From: an uncultured Collinsella sp.
Lineage (GTDB): Bacteria > Actinomycetota > Coriobacteriia > Coriobacteriales > Coriobacteriaceae
DNA length: 64,000 nt
NCBI GenBank assembly: GCA_958354105.1
Contig: CATWVA010000003.1
Span: 1 to 64,000, forward strand
Direction of reading: 5' to 3'
The notes beneath the pieces were generated by a model. That model saw only the letters and a program-made list of their open reading frames with translations. It searched no databases and had not been told where the DNA came from. Each line of letters opens with the position of its first letter. Positions within the stretch are counted from its first letter, which is position 1. Below are positions 25,150 through 34,846 of this stretch, one piece after another. The position numbers and the translations under genes are program-made.

Positions 25150-25941
25150 ATGATTCATATCGTTGGCGCAGGTTCGGGCGCCGCCGACCTTATCACGCTG
25201 CGCGGGGCGCGTCTTCTGCGCGCGGCCGACGTGGTCGTTTGGGCGGGGAGCCTTGTGAACCCCGATCTGCTCGCCGAGTGCAAGGAATCCTGCGTCGTCT
25301 ACGACAGCGCGCACATGACCTTGGAGGAAGTGCTCGACGTGATGTGCGCGGCGGATGCGCGGGGCGAGGAAGTGGTGCGCCTGCACACGGGCGACCCGTG
25401 CCTGTACGGCGCCATCCAGGAGCAGATGGACGCGCTCGACGCGCGCGGCGTGGACTACGAGGTGGTGCCCGGCGTGTCGAGCTTTTGCGGTGCCGCGGCG
25501 GCGCTTCGCCAGGAATACACGTTGCCGGGAATCAGCCAGTCGGTCGTGATCACGCGGCTTTCCGGGCGCACCCCCATGCCCGCGGGCGAGGGCATGCGCA
25601 CCATGGCGGAAAGCGGCTCGACTATGGTCATCTTCCTGAGCTCGGGTATGCTCGCCGAGCTTTCCGCCGAGCTTTTGGCCGCGGGCCGCAGCCCCGACGA
25701 GCCGGCGGCGCTCGTGTACAAGGCGACCTGGCCTGAGGAGCGCGTGGTGCGATGTACGGTGGGCACGCTCGCCGATGCGGGCGCGCGAGAGGGCATCGAC
25801 CGCACGGCGCTCGTGGTGGTGGGCCGCGTGCTCGGAGCTCGTGGCGGGCTTGCGCACAACGGCGCGCAAGCGGAGTCGTACGAGCGCAGCAAGCTTTACG
25901 ACCCTTCGTTTGCCACGGGGTATCGAAAGGCGACCAGCTAG
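25150..25941 (+). CDS. cbiF: cobalt-precorrin-4 C11-methyltransferase
   Basis: 263 residues, SAM-dependent tetrapyrrole methylase fold (MIHIVGAGSGAADLITLRG; RLHTGDPCLYGAIQEQMDAL; VVPGVSSFCGAAAAL). The TGDPCLYG and GISQSVVITRLSGRTPMP segments are specific for CbiF/CobM. Start at ATG 25150 after GGGAAGG. It is the first of 17 same-strand genes that overlap or abut, forming the main cobalamin operon. Anaerobic-route naming (CbiF) fits the presence of CbiD, CbiG and CbiK. Confidence 0.93.
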   Translation: MIHIVGAGSGAADLITLRGARLLRAADVVVWAGSLVNPDLLAECKESCVVYDSAHMTLEEVLDVMCAADARGEEVVRLHTGDPCLYGAIQEQMDALDARGVDYEVVPGVSSFCGAAAALRQEYTLPGISQSVVITRLSGRTPMPAGEGMRTMAESGSTMVIFLSSGMLAELSAELLAAGRSPDEPAALVYKATWPEERVVRCTVGTLADAGAREGIDRTALVVVGRVLGARGGLAHNGAQAESYERSKLYDPSFATGYRKATS

Positions 25942-25942
25942 C

Positions 25943-27127
25943 GTGGCCTTCGAGCACTACATATATACCGGGACGACCCGCCTGCGCTGCGGCTACACCA
26001 CGGGGAGCTGCGCCGCGCTCGCGGCGAAGGCGGCCTGCGAGATGCTCTTGTCACGAAAGCCTGTCGGCCGCGTGTCGATCGTCACCCCCGGCGGGCTGTC
26101 CGTCGAGGCGAACGTGGTAGACGCATGTATCGGCGAGGGGTGCGCCCAGTGCGCCGTGCGAAAGGACGCAGGCGACGATGCAGATGTGACCGACGGCGTG
26201 CTCGTGTACGCGCGCGTGGAACATGCGGGGTCGGGCACGGGCGCTGCGGGCAGCAAGGGCGTGCCCGCGCGCGAATCGGAAGTTTCCGTCGATGGCGGCG
26301 TGGGCGTGGGGCGTGTGACGTTGCCCGGGCTCGATCAGCCGGTGGGGGCGGCCGCCATCAACGCGACGCCGCGCGCGATGATCACTTCGGCGGTGCGCGA
26401 GGTGTGCGCCGCGCACGGCTTTTCTGGAAATATTGCTGTGACGATTTCGGTACCCGAGGGCGTTTCCCTTGCCGAAAAGACCTTCAACCCACACCTGGGG
26501 ATAGAAGGCGGCATCTCCATCCTGGGCACGACGGGCATCGTCGAGCCGCGCAGCCTCGCTGCCTTGCGCGACAGCATCGAGCTCGAGATCCGGCAGCATG
26601 CGGCTATGGGGCGGCGCGGAGTCGTGCTCACGCCCGGCAACTACGGCGCGCAGTTCATCTCGGGGCATTTCCACCTAAACGGTGCGCCGGTGGTCTTCAT
26701 CTCCAACTTTGTGGGCGATGCGATTGATTGCTGCGTTCGCGAGGGATTCACCAATGTCCTTCTTGTGGGACACATCGGCAAGCTGGTGAAGGTCGCGGGC
26801 GGCATCATGGACACCCATTCGCGTACCGCCGACTGCCGCGCGGAGATTCTGGCCGCCCACGCGGCCTTGGCCGGCGCGGGCGCGAAGACCGTGCGCGAGA
26901 TCATGTCGTCGGTCACGACCACGGCGGCGCTCGAGGCAATCGAGGCCGCCGGCGTGGGGGACGCTGCGCGCGCCTCGCTCGCTGCGGCAATCGAGGACAG
27001 GTTGCGCCGCCGCGCGGCGGGCGCATGCGACATCGCCGCGGTCGTGTTCGACGCCGAGCGCCGCGAGCTTTTCCGCACGTCGGGCGCCGATGCAGTTATC
27101 GGGGAATTGGGGGCGACGTATGAGTAA
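25943..27127 (+). CDS. cbiD: cobalt-precorrin-5B C1-methyltransferase
   Basis: 394 residues from GTG 25943, one base after the cbiF stop. CbiD signature LRCGYTTGSCAALAAKAA at the N-terminus, then TPRAMI, ISVPEGVSLAEKTFNPHLGIEGGISILGTTGIVEP (the family core, quoted in two parts) and GNYGAQF. CbiD is unique to the oxygen-independent cobalamin route. A roughly 35-residue insertion near 85-120 (HAGSGTGAAGSKGVPARESE) lengthens it slightly. It overlaps cobI by 8 bases. Confidence 0.92.
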   Translation: MAFEHYIYTGTTRLRCGYTTGSCAALAAKAACEMLLSRKPVGRVSIVTPGGLSVEANVVDACIGEGCAQCAVRKDAGDDADVTDGVLVYARVEHAGSGTGAAGSKGVPARESEVSVDGGVGVGRVTLPGLDQPVGAAAINATPRAMITSAVREVCAAHGFSGNIAVTISVPEGVSLAEKTFNPHLGIEGGISILGTTGIVEPRSLAALRDSIELEIRQHAAMGRRGVVLTPGNYGAQFISGHFHLNGAPVVFISNFVGDAIDCCVREGFTNVLLVGHIGKLVKVAGGIMDTHSRTADCRAEILAAHAALAGAGAKTVREIMSSVTTTAALEAIEAAGVGDAARASLAAAIEDRLRRRAAGACDIAAVVFDAERRELFRTSGADAVIGELGATYE

Positions 27128-27809
27128 AGGCGTGCTGTACGGGGTGGGCACGGGGCCTGGCGACCCCGAGCTGCTCACGATCAAGGCCGTCCGCACAATC
27201 GAATCGTGTCCGGTCATCGCCGCACCGCAGACGGCGGACGGGGTCATGGTCGCGCTCGACATCGTGCGCGGCGCCGTCGACCTTACAGGCAAGACGGTGA
27301 TCCCCGTGCGATTCTCGATGTCGCGCGACGCCGAGCGCCGCGCGGCCGAGCATGCCTCGCTTGTTCGCGAGCTTGTCGCGCACCTGGATGCGGCCCGCGA
27401 CGTCGCGCTGCTGAACCTGGGGGACCCGAGCATCTACGCCACCTTCCAGCGCATAGCGCCCGACGTGCGCGCCCGCGGGTTCGAGGCGCGCGCCATTCCC
27501 GGCGTGCCGAGCTTCTGCGCGGTCGCCGCGGCGCTCGAGCGCGACCTCACGCCCGAGATGTCGTCGCCTCTGCACATCGTGCCCGGCGGCTACGACGACG
27601 TGCGCCGCGCAATCGGCTGGCCGGGGACGAAGGTGGTCATGAAGGCGCGCCGCTCGCTTGCGGACACGAAGCGCACCCTTCGCGAGGAGGGCGCCTTCGA
27701 CGGTGCCGAGCTCGTAGAGGACTGTGGGCTTCCGGGCGAGCGCGTGTTCCGCTCGCTCGATGATGTGCCCGATCGGGGCAGCTACTTCTCGACGATGGTG
27801 GTGCGCTAG
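27120..27809 (+). CDS. cbiL: (cobalt-)precorrin-2 C20-methyltransferase
   Basis: 229 residues; ATG 27120 overlaps the end of cbiD. Tetrapyrrole methylase with VLYGVGTGPGDPELLTIKAV, LLNLGDPSIYATFQRI and GVPSFCAVAAAL, typical of CbiL/CobI. First ring methylation after cobalt insertion. Confidence 0.93.
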   Translation: MSKGVLYGVGTGPGDPELLTIKAVRTIESCPVIAAPQTADGVMVALDIVRGAVDLTGKTVIPVRFSMSRDAERRAAEHASLVRELVAHLDAARDVALLNLGDPSIYATFQRIAPDVRARGFEARAIPGVPSFCAVAAALERDLTPEMSSPLHIVPGGYDDVRRAIGWPGTKVVMKARRSLADTKRTLREEGAFDGAELVEDCGLPGERVFRSLDDVPDRGSYFSTMVVR

Positions 27810-28943
27810 ATGAGGGTTTCCTGCATAGCGTTCACTGAGAGGGGGTATGCGTTGGCGGAGCGCACCGCTCGCGCGCTTTCCGATTGCGCGCAGACAGGTG
27901 AAGATGACCCTGGCTGGGACGTTTCCGTTTCGCGCGGGTTCGGCGAGGGGAAGGCCGACCTGCGCGCATGGACGGCGCTCGCGTGGGAAGCGTCGGACGC
28001 GCTTCTGTTCGTGGGCGCGGCTGGCATCGCCGTGCGGGCGATCGCGCCGCATGTCGCCTCGAAGGCAACCGATTCCGCGGTTGTGGTGATCGACGAGGCG
28101 GGGCGCTTTGCCATCCCGCTTTTGTCGGGGCATTTGGGCGGTGCGAACGAGCTTGCGCAAACCGTGGCACGCGCGGCAGGGGCCATCCCCGTCATCACCA
28201 CGGCGACCGACGTCCGCGGCGTGTGGGCGGTGGATACGTGGGCGCGCTGTGCGGGGCTCGCCGTTTCGAATCCCGAGGCTATCAAGCGAGTGTCGGCGCG
28301 GCTGCTTTCGGGCGGGCGCGTGACGCTCTATTCCGATATGCCGATTTCGGGACAGCCGCCTGAGGGGGTTGACATTGCGTCCGACCGCGCTCGGGCCGAT
28401 ATCGTCGTGTCGCCGTTCGCTGGCGCGAATGCAGGTGCGTCCGTTCGCGCGGCGGAGACAACGGGCGAGGTCGTACCCGCCGGTGTGACGGGGAAGCCGG
28501 CGGGCGTGCGGGCGCAGGCGCCTGCGCCCGAGCCGCTTCGCCTTGTCGTGCCCTGCATCGTTGCGGGCATAGGGTGCCGTCGCGGTGCGTGCGCCGAAGC
28601 GATCGGGGAGGCGTTTCTTCTCGCGTGCGGGCAGGCGGGCATCTCGCCTTCGGCCGTGCGCGAGGCGGCGACGATCGACGTGAAGGCGCGCGAGGAGGGT
28701 CTGCTCGCCTTCTGCCGCGCGCGCAATATCCCGCTCGCGATGTATTCCGCAGAGGAGTTGTCGCAGGCCGAAGGCAGCGTTTCGCCATCTGATTTCGTGC
28801 GCGCGACGGTGGGGGTCGACAACGTGTGCGAGCGCGCGGCGCTCGCGGACGGGGGCAAACTTATCTTCCCGAAGCTCGCTCACGGCGGCGTTACCGTCGC
28901 GTTTTCCAAGGTAACTATCGAACTTTCGTTTAAGGAGCGGTGA
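27810..28943 (+). CDS. cbiG: cobalt-precorrin-5A hydrolase
   Basis: 377 residues, ATG directly after the cbiL TAG. N-terminal CbiG domain (FVGAAGIAVRAIAPHVASKATDSAVVVIDE; LLSGHLGGANELA), a variable middle, and the CbiG C-domain/CobE-like end (VAGIGCRRGACAEAIGEAF; ATIDVKAREEGLLAF). It opens the ring lactone and releases the two-carbon fragment in the anaerobic route. The linker around residues 205-245 is Ala/Gly/Pro rich. Confidence 0.93.
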   Translation: MRVSCIAFTERGYALAERTARALSDCAQTGEDDPGWDVSVSRGFGEGKADLRAWTALAWEASDALLFVGAAGIAVRAIAPHVASKATDSAVVVIDEAGRFAIPLLSGHLGGANELAQTVARAAGAIPVITTATDVRGVWAVDTWARCAGLAVSNPEAIKRVSARLLSGGRVTLYSDMPISGQPPEGVDIASDRARADIVVSPFAGANAGASVRAAETTGEVVPAGVTGKPAGVRAQAPAPEPLRLVVPCIVAGIGCRRGACAEAIGEAFLLACGQAGISPSAVREAATIDVKAREEGLLAFCRARNIPLAMYSAEELSQAEGSVSPSDFVRATVGVDNVCERAALADGGKLIFPKLAHGGVTVAFSKVTIELSFKER

Positions 28944-29686
28944 TGGGAAAGCTCTTCGTGGTGGGGATCGGCCCGGGCGGCCCCGACGGCATGACGATTG
29001 CGGCTCGGCGCGCGCTCGAGACGGCCGACATCGTTGTGGGGTACACGAAATACGTGGAGCTCGCGCTCGCCGTCGTGCCCGACGCGGCGCATCTCGCGAC
29101 GACGATGATGCACGAGGTCGAACGGTGCCGCCTGGCGCTTTCGCGCGCGCAGAGCGGAGAAGCCGTGGCGCTCGTGTGCAGCGGTGACGCGGGCGTGTAC
29201 GGCATGGCGAGCCCCGTGCTGGAGCTTGCGGAGGACTACCCCGATGTAGACGTGGAAGTTATCGCCGGGGCCACCGCGGCTCAGAGCGGGTCGGCGGTGC
29301 TCGGCGCCCCGCTTGCCCACGACTTCGCGGTCGTGTCGCTCTCCGACCTGCTCACGCCGTGGAAGGTCATCGAGCGCAGGCTCGCCGCCGTGGCGAGCGC
29401 CGACTTCTGCATCTGTTTGTACAACCCGCGCAGCAGAAAGCGCGCCGACAGGCTCTCGCGCGCGGCGAAGATTATGCTCGAATGGAAGGCCCCCGACACG
29501 CTCTGCGGCTGGGTACGCAACATCGGGCGCGAGGGGCAGCAGTCGGGCATGTGCAGGCTCTCCGAGCTGGGGGAGCTCGACGCCGACATGTTCACCACCG
29601 TGTTCGTCGGCAACGCGGACACGAAGCGCGTAGGCGGCCGTATGGTCACGCCGCGCGGGTATCGGGAGATTCCATGCGAAAGGTAA
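28943..29686 (+). CDS. cbiH: (cobalt-)precorrin-3B C17-methyltransferase
   Basis: 247 residues. ATG 28943 overlaps the cbiG TGA, with AAGGAG at 28932-28937. Motifs VVGIGPGGPDGMTIAARRAL, CSGDAGVYGMASPVLEL, GATAAQSGSAVLGAPLAHDF and LYNPRSRKRADRL are those of CbiH/CobJ, the ring-contraction methyltransferase. Confidence 0.94.
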   Translation: MGKLFVVGIGPGGPDGMTIAARRALETADIVVGYTKYVELALAVVPDAAHLATTMMHEVERCRLALSRAQSGEAVALVCSGDAGVYGMASPVLELAEDYPDVDVEVIAGATAAQSGSAVLGAPLAHDFAVVSLSDLLTPWKVIERRLAAVASADFCICLYNPRSRKRADRLSRAAKIMLEWKAPDTLCGWVRNIGREGQQSGMCRLSELGELDADMFTTVFVGNADTKRVGGRMVTPRGYREIPCER

Positions 29687-31023
29687 CGATCATCGGGGCG
29701 GGGCCCGGAAACCCCGACTTGCTCTCGCGCGCGGCGCTCGACGCGATCGACATCGCCGACGTGGTCATCGGCGCTCATCGCGCGCTTGTCGGCATCGACG
29801 TGCCGCCCGACGTGGTGAGATGCGAGCTCGTTAAGACGGCGGACATCGTCGCCGCGCTCACCGATGCGGCGTCGTGGCAGCGCGCCGTGGTCGTGATGAC
29901 GGGCGATGTGGGGCTGTTCAGCGGCGCGCGCCGCCTGGTGGAGGCGCTCTCCGGCGACGCGCAGGTGGACGTGCGCGTCATTCCCGGCATAAGCTCAGCG
30001 TCGTATCTCGCCGCGCGCCTCGCTCGTCCATGGCAGGATTGGCGCTTCGCGAGCGCTCACGGCGTGGCGTGCGACATCGTGGCCGAGGCCGAGCGCGCAG
30101 GTGAGCTCTTCCTCGCCACGTCGGGCGGGGAAGACCCCTCGCGGCTTTCGGGCGAGCTTGTGCAGGCGGGCTTCGGGGACGCGCGCGTGACGGTGGCCGA
30201 GCGCCTGTCGTACCCCGACGAGCGCATCACCTGCGCGACCGCAAGTGAAATCGCAGGTCAGACGTTCGACGACTTGAACGTGATGCTTATCGAGTTCGCA
30301 GGCTGCGCCGGGTCGCCTGCGGGCTCTAGCGCAGCCTCCGAGGCGCCGGCCGCCGCGTCTGCGCCCGCGGCGGCTTCTTCCGCGGCGGACTCTGCGGGCG
30401 CATCCCGCGCCGCGAGCTCCCGCTGGCCGTACGCTTCCTCGGGCATTCCCGACGAGCTCTTCATCCGCGGCGACGTTCCCATGACCAAGCAGGAGGTGCG
30501 CGCCGTCGCGCTCGCGAAGCTGCGCCTTACCGCGACCGACACCGTGTGGGACGTCGGCGCCGGCACGGGGAGCGTGTCGATCGAGGCGGCGCTCGTCGCG
30601 CGAGCGGGGTCGGTATGGGCGGTCGAGCGCAACGCGGCCGGCGTGCGGCTCATCCGAGAGAACGCGGATGCATTCGGGTGCGGCAACGTACATGCGGTCC
30701 CCGGTGTCGCCCCCGAAGCGCTCGCGAAACTGCCCGTCCCCGACGCCGTGTTCGTCGGTGGGAGCGCGGGCGAGCTTCCCTCCATCGTGGAGACGGCGCT
30801 CGAGAAGAACTCACAGGTTCGCCTGTGCGTGCCGTGCGTCACCGTTGAGACGCTCACCGAGGCTTGCGCGCTCCTCTCGGGTTCGCGCTTTAAGGGGTTC
30901 GAGGCGTGCCAGGTGTCGGCCGCCCGTGCCGAGGCTGTAGGCTCGCACCATCTTATGAAGGCGCAAAACCCCGTGTTCCTCGTCAGCGCGCGTGGTGCAG
31001 GTGGGGAAGGCGGCGCCCGGTGA
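29674..31023 (+). CDS. cobL: fused precorrin-6Y C5,15-methyltransferase/decarboxylase (CbiE-CbiT)
   Basis: 449 residues from ATG 29674, overlapping cbiH by 13 bases. The CbiE tetrapyrrole methylase (about 1-205; VTIIGAGPGNPDLLSRAALDA, MTGDVGLFSGARRLVEAL) is joined by a roughly 40-residue Ala/Ser linker (about 210-250) to a CbiT class I methyltransferase (about 255-445; DELFIRGDVPMTKQEVRA, VWDVGAGTGSVSIEAAL). The fused CobL form is common in the aerobic route but also occurs in anaerobes. Confidence 0.93.
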   Translation: MRKVTIIGAGPGNPDLLSRAALDAIDIADVVIGAHRALVGIDVPPDVVRCELVKTADIVAALTDAASWQRAVVVMTGDVGLFSGARRLVEALSGDAQVDVRVIPGISSASYLAARLARPWQDWRFASAHGVACDIVAEAERAGELFLATSGGEDPSRLSGELVQAGFGDARVTVAERLSYPDERITCATASEIAGQTFDDLNVMLIEFAGCAGSPAGSSAASEAPAAASAPAAASSAADSAGASRAASSRWPYASSGIPDELFIRGDVPMTKQEVRAVALAKLRLTATDTVWDVGAGTGSVSIEAALVARAGSVWAVERNAAGVRLIRENADAFGCGNVHAVPGVAPEALAKLPVPDAVFVGGSAGELPSIVETALEKNSQVRLCVPCVTVETLTEACALLSGSRFKGFEACQVSAARAEAVGSHHLMKAQNPVFLVSARGAGGEGGAR

Positions 31024-32402
31024 GCACGTCCATCCCGCGCTTCATGGTCGCTGCGCCCTCGAGCGGGAGCGGCAAGACGGTCGTCACGTGCGCGCTCCTG
31101 CGCGCGCTCGCGCGTCGCGGCCTTGCATGCGCGGCCTTCAAATGCGGCCCCGACTACATTGACCCGCTCTTTCATCGCCGCGTCGTGGGTGCGCGCTCGG
31201 GCAATTTAGACGGCTTCTTCACCGACGCCCCGACGCTGCGCGCCCTGCTCGCACGCGGCGCCGCGGGCGCGGATGTCGCGGTGCTCGAGGGGGTTATGGG
31301 CTTCTACGACGGCATGGCTCCCGGCGCGGCCGAAGCGAGCAGCTACCAGGTTGCGCGCGACACGGATACGCCGGTCGTTTTAGTGGTGAACGGGCGCGGG
31401 GCGTCTTTATCACTCGCCGCCGTAATCCGCGGCATCGCCGAGTTCCTGCCTTGTGCGAACGTGCGCGGCGTCGTGCTGAACAAGACGAGCGCCGCTGCCT
31501 GCGCCTACGCGGCGCCTGCGATCGAGAAGCACACGGGCGTCGCGGTTTTGGGGAATATCCCCGCCGACGACGCGTTCTCGCTCGAAAGCCGGCATCTGGG
31601 GCTTGTGACCGCCGACGAGGTCGAGCAGCTCTCCGCGCGCATCGACAAGATGGCCGAGCTGGTGGAAAAGTGCGTCGACGTCGACCGCTTGCTCGAAATA
31701 GCGGCGACGGCACCCGATATCCGCGAGGAACCTTACCGGTTGGAGCCGATCGCGGGAGCGCGGCCCATCGTCGCCGTCGCGCGTGACGAGGCGTTCTCGT
31801 TCTACTACGAGGAGAACCTGCGCGCGCTCGAGGACCTGGGTTGCGAGCTGGCCTTTTTCAGCCCCCTGCGTGATAGCGAGTTGCCCCGGGGGACAAGCGC
31901 CCTCTATCTGGGGGGCGGCTACCCGGAGCTCCATGCGCGGCAGCTCTCCGAAAACGCGCCGATGCGCGAGGCGGTGCGGCGCGCGGTGGAATCCGGCATG
32001 CCGACGGTCGCCGAATGCGGTGGGTTTCTGTACCTACAGCGCGAAATCGCCGATAGCGAGGGGCGGCGCTGGCCTGTTGCGGGCGCCCTTGAGGGCGCAA
32101 GCGAGAACGGGGGAAGGCTGTCCCTTTTCGGGTACGTGGTGCTCACTTCCCAACGCGACGGGCTCTACGGGCCGCGCGGCACACGCATCCGCGCGCACGA
32201 GTTCCACTACTGGCAGTCCACCTGCCCGGGCGGCGACTTCTGGGCGCAGAAGCCCCGACGCGACAAGGGCTGGCCGTGCATGTCGACCACCCCGTCCCTG
32301 GTTGCGGGCTTCCCGCATGTGTACTATCCTGCGAACCCCGACGTTGCGCGCGCGTTCGCGTCTGCCGCAGCGTCGTTCGCAGAGAGGAGACGGCATGGCT
32401 GA
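31020..32402 (+). CDS. cbiA: cobyrinate a,c-diamide synthase
   Basis: 460 residues. GTG 31020 overlaps the cobL stop (GTGA). P-loop VAAPSSGSGKTVVTCALLRAL, KCGPDYIDPLFH and GVMGFYDG; the C-terminal glutamine amidotransferase domain has YLGGGYPELHA and the nucleophile region VAECGGFLYLQ. It amidates the a and c side chains using ATP and glutamine. Confidence 0.95.
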   Translation: MSTSIPRFMVAAPSSGSGKTVVTCALLRALARRGLACAAFKCGPDYIDPLFHRRVVGARSGNLDGFFTDAPTLRALLARGAAGADVAVLEGVMGFYDGMAPGAAEASSYQVARDTDTPVVLVVNGRGASLSLAAVIRGIAEFLPCANVRGVVLNKTSAAACAYAAPAIEKHTGVAVLGNIPADDAFSLESRHLGLVTADEVEQLSARIDKMAELVEKCVDVDRLLEIAATAPDIREEPYRLEPIAGARPIVAVARDEAFSFYYEENLRALEDLGCELAFFSPLRDSELPRGTSALYLGGGYPELHARQLSENAPMREAVRRAVESGMPTVAECGGFLYLQREIADSEGRRWPVAGALEGASENGGRLSLFGYVVLTSQRDGLYGPRGTRIRAHEFHYWQSTCPGGDFWAQKPRRDKGWPCMSTTPSLVAGFPHVYYPANPDVARAFASAAASFAERRRHG

Positions 32403-33537
32403 AGCAACCGAAACCGCGCTCGCATGCATCCGCGAGGAAGTCGAGCGCGCGTTCTCGTCGGCGCCGGGCGCCGTGCTCGAAGCCACGCTCTCCCGGATCG
32501 AGCCCGCAGACGAGTGCGCCCGCGCCGCCGCGTACGCCGCGTGGGACTCCATCGCGCACCCCTTGGGGGGATTGGGCGACTTTGAAGACGCCGTTGCGTG
32601 TATCGCCGCAGCTCAGGGGAGCGCCGAGGTGGCCGAATTCCCCCGTGCGCTCGCGGTGTTCTTCTCCGACAACGGGGTCGTTGCCGAAGGCGTGTCGCAA
32701 AGCGGGCAAGACGTGACGCGAGCCGTTGCGCGCAACATGTGCGAGGGGGCCACGAGCGCCTGCCGCATGGCGGCGTTCGCGGGTGCCGAGGTCGTGCCCG
32801 TCGACGTGGGTATGGCCCGGGGCATAGAAGACACGCGCATGGTGCGCGCGAACGTGCGGCGGGGGAGCGGCAACATCGCGCACGGCCCCGCTATGTCTCG
32901 CGATGGGGCCGTGCGCGCGATCGAGGTCGGAATCGCCGTCGCGTGCGGGCTTGCCCGCACCGGCGTGCGCCTTCTCGCCGCGGGCGAGATGGGCATCGGC
33001 AACACGACCACCTCGGCGGCGGTGGCCGCAGTGCTCATCCGGGCGGAAGCGCGGAGCCTCGTCGGGCGCGGCGCGGGGCTCTCGGACGCCTCACTCGCGC
33101 GCAAGCGCGACGTGGTCGAGCGCGCTATCGACGCGAACTCGCCCGATCCCGCCGACCCGATCGACGTGCTCTCGAAGGTGGGCGGCTTCGACATCGCGGC
33201 GATGTGCGGCTTCTACCTGGGGGCCGCGGCCTCGAAGGCGCCGGCGCTCCTCGACGGGGTCATATCCTGCACGGCGGCCCTGTGCGCGGCGCGCCTGTGC
33301 CCCAACGCCTTGGGCTACCTCGTGGGCACCCACGCATCAAGCGAACCCGCAAGCCAGGAGCTCCTTCGCGAGCTCGGCATAAAGGCACCACTCGACGCAG
33401 GCATGCACTTGGGCGAGGGCGCGGGCGCCATGGCGTATCTGCCCCTTCTGGATTCGGCGCTGCGCGTGTACCGGGATGGGAAGACGTTCACGGTGACTGG
33501 CATGGCTGCTTACGAGCATTTCGAGGCCGGGAAATGA
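32395..33537 (+). CDS. cobT: nicotinate-nucleotide-dimethylbenzimidazole phosphoribosyltransferase
   Basis: 380 residues, slightly longer than usual (about 350). ATG 32395 overlaps cbiA by 8 bases. FSDNGVVAEGVSQSGQDVT, AAGEMGIGNTTTSAA and the catalytic region LGEGAGAMAYLPLLDSAL (general-base Glu in GEGAGA) are CobT hallmarks. It activates the lower-ligand base as an alpha-ribotide. Which base is used cannot be told; no bza genes for benzimidazole synthesis are in the window. Confidence 0.93.
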   Translation: MAEATETALACIREEVERAFSSAPGAVLEATLSRIEPADECARAAAYAAWDSIAHPLGGLGDFEDAVACIAAAQGSAEVAEFPRALAVFFSDNGVVAEGVSQSGQDVTRAVARNMCEGATSACRMAAFAGAEVVPVDVGMARGIEDTRMVRANVRRGSGNIAHGPAMSRDGAVRAIEVGIAVACGLARTGVRLLAAGEMGIGNTTTSAAVAAVLIRAEARSLVGRGAGLSDASLARKRDVVERAIDANSPDPADPIDVLSKVGGFDIAAMCGFYLGAAASKAPALLDGVISCTAALCAARLCPNALGYLVGTHASSEPASQELLRELGIKAPLDAGMHLGEGAGAMAYLPLLDSALRVYRDGKTFTVTGMAAYEHFEAGK

Positions 33538-34082
33538 CGGTGACGCTCGTCATCGGCGCCGCCGCGAGCGGCAAGAGCGCCTACGCCGAGTCCCTGTGCC
33601 TCGGGCACGACGGCCCCCGCGTGTACCTGGCAACGATGGAGCCCTTCGGGGAAGAGGGCGCCCGCCGCATCGCGCGCCATCGGGCGCTGCGCGAGGGCAA
33701 GGGGTTCTCCACCCTCGAGTGCACGCGTGACGTGGGCGCCGCAGTGCCCGGACTTCCGCGCGGCTGCACGCTTCTTTTGGAGGACGTGGGCAACCTGGTT
33801 GCGAACGAGCTCTTCGCGGAAGGCGGCTTGTCCCCGCGTGACCCCGACGCTGCGGCGCGCGAGGTGCTCGGAGGCATCGAACGGCTCGCTCAGGCCGCTG
33901 CGTATACGGTGGTGGTCACCGTCGACGTGTTCGCCGATGGGATGCGCTACGATGAAGGGACCGAGGCATGGAGGCGCGCGCTCGCGCGCGTGAACGCGGG
34001 TGTGGCGGCGCTGGCCGACCGCGCAGTCGAAGTGGTATGCGGGATTCCCGTGTGGATGAAAGGCGAAGGACCTACAAGGTGA
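33534..34082 (+). CDS. cobU: adenosylcobinamide kinase / adenosylcobinamide-phosphate guanylyltransferase
   Basis: 182 residues, normal CobU length. ATG 33534 overlaps the cobT stop. P-loop LVIGAAASGKSAYAE; RRIARHRALR contains the guanylylation-site His; TLLLEDVGNLVANELF; and the C-terminal EVVCGIPVWMKG. It phosphorylates and guanylylates adenosylcobinamide. Confidence 0.92.
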   Translation: MTVTLVIGAAASGKSAYAESLCLGHDGPRVYLATMEPFGEEGARRIARHRALREGKGFSTLECTRDVGAAVPGLPRGCTLLLEDVGNLVANELFAEGGLSPRDPDAAAREVLGGIERLAQAAAYTVVVTVDVFADGMRYDEGTEAWRRALARVNAGVAALADRAVEVVCGIPVWMKGEGPTR

Positions 34083-34846
34083 AGATAGTAGAGGCAATCG
34101 GCGCGGCGTTCGGAACGTTCTCGCGTATCCCCGTTCCGAAATCGGCCTGGACCGATTTCGGGTCAACCCATGCGCTTGCCGCGTTTCCCCTGGTGGGCCT
34201 TGCGGAAGGCTTCCTCATGACGGCATGGGGGTACGTGGCGAACCTGCTCGGTGTGCCCGCGACCATCGTCGCGGCCGTGCTCGTGGCGCTGCCTGTGGCG
34301 GTGACGGGAGGCATCCACCTAGACGGGCTCTGCGACACCTCCGATGCGCTTGCAAGTTGGGCCCCGCGCGAGCGAAAGCTCGAGATCATGCACGACCCGC
34401 GGGCGGGCGCCTTCGGGGTCATCGGTGTTGTTGTGTACCTTATTCTGCAGTTTTCCCTGTTCACCGCGCTGCCGCTTACGGCGGGGGCGTTCCTCGCGCT
34501 TCTGTGCTCGCTCGTGTTCTCCCGCTCGCTTTCGGGGCTCGCCGTTGAATGCTGGCCTGCCGCGCGGGCGGACGGCATGGCCGCGGGGCTCTCGCCTGCG
34601 AAGAAGCGCGCGGCGATCGTCGTGCCGCTTTGCGCTTTCGCTGCGGCTTCGGCTGCAGGGATGGTCGCGTGCGCTCAGGCCGTCGGCGCCCTTATGGCGG
34701 TGGCGGGGCTTTTGGCGCTCGCGTGGTACCGCCATGTTGCCCTGTCCCGCTTCGGCGGGGTGACGGGGGATTTGGCCGGATGGTTTCTGCAATGGGCCGA
34801 GCTCGCGATGCTTGCCATGCTGGTGGCGGGGGGCATGCTCCTATGA
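34079..34846 (+). CDS. cobS: adenosylcobinamide-GDP ribazoletransferase
   Basis: 255 residues from GTG 34079 (overlaps cobU stop). Polytopic membrane protein: FSRIPVPKS, PLVGLAEG, GGIHLDGLCDTSDALAS, REIMHDPRAGAFG-type ERKLEIMHDPRAGAFGVIG (the Asp-rich CobS motifs) and five or more hydrophobic helices. It joins the activated corrin and the alpha-ribazole in the membrane. Confidence 0.93.
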   Translation: MKIVEAIGAAFGTFSRIPVPKSAWTDFGSTHALAAFPLVGLAEGFLMTAWGYVANLLGVPATIVAAVLVALPVAVTGGIHLDGLCDTSDALASWAPRERKLEIMHDPRAGAFGVIGVVVYLILQFSLFTALPLTAGAFLALLCSLVFSRSLSGLAVECWPAARADGMAAGLSPAKKRAAIVVPLCAFAAASAAGMVACAQAVGALMAVAGLLALAWYRHVALSRFGGVTGDLAGWFLQWAELAMLAMLVAGGMLL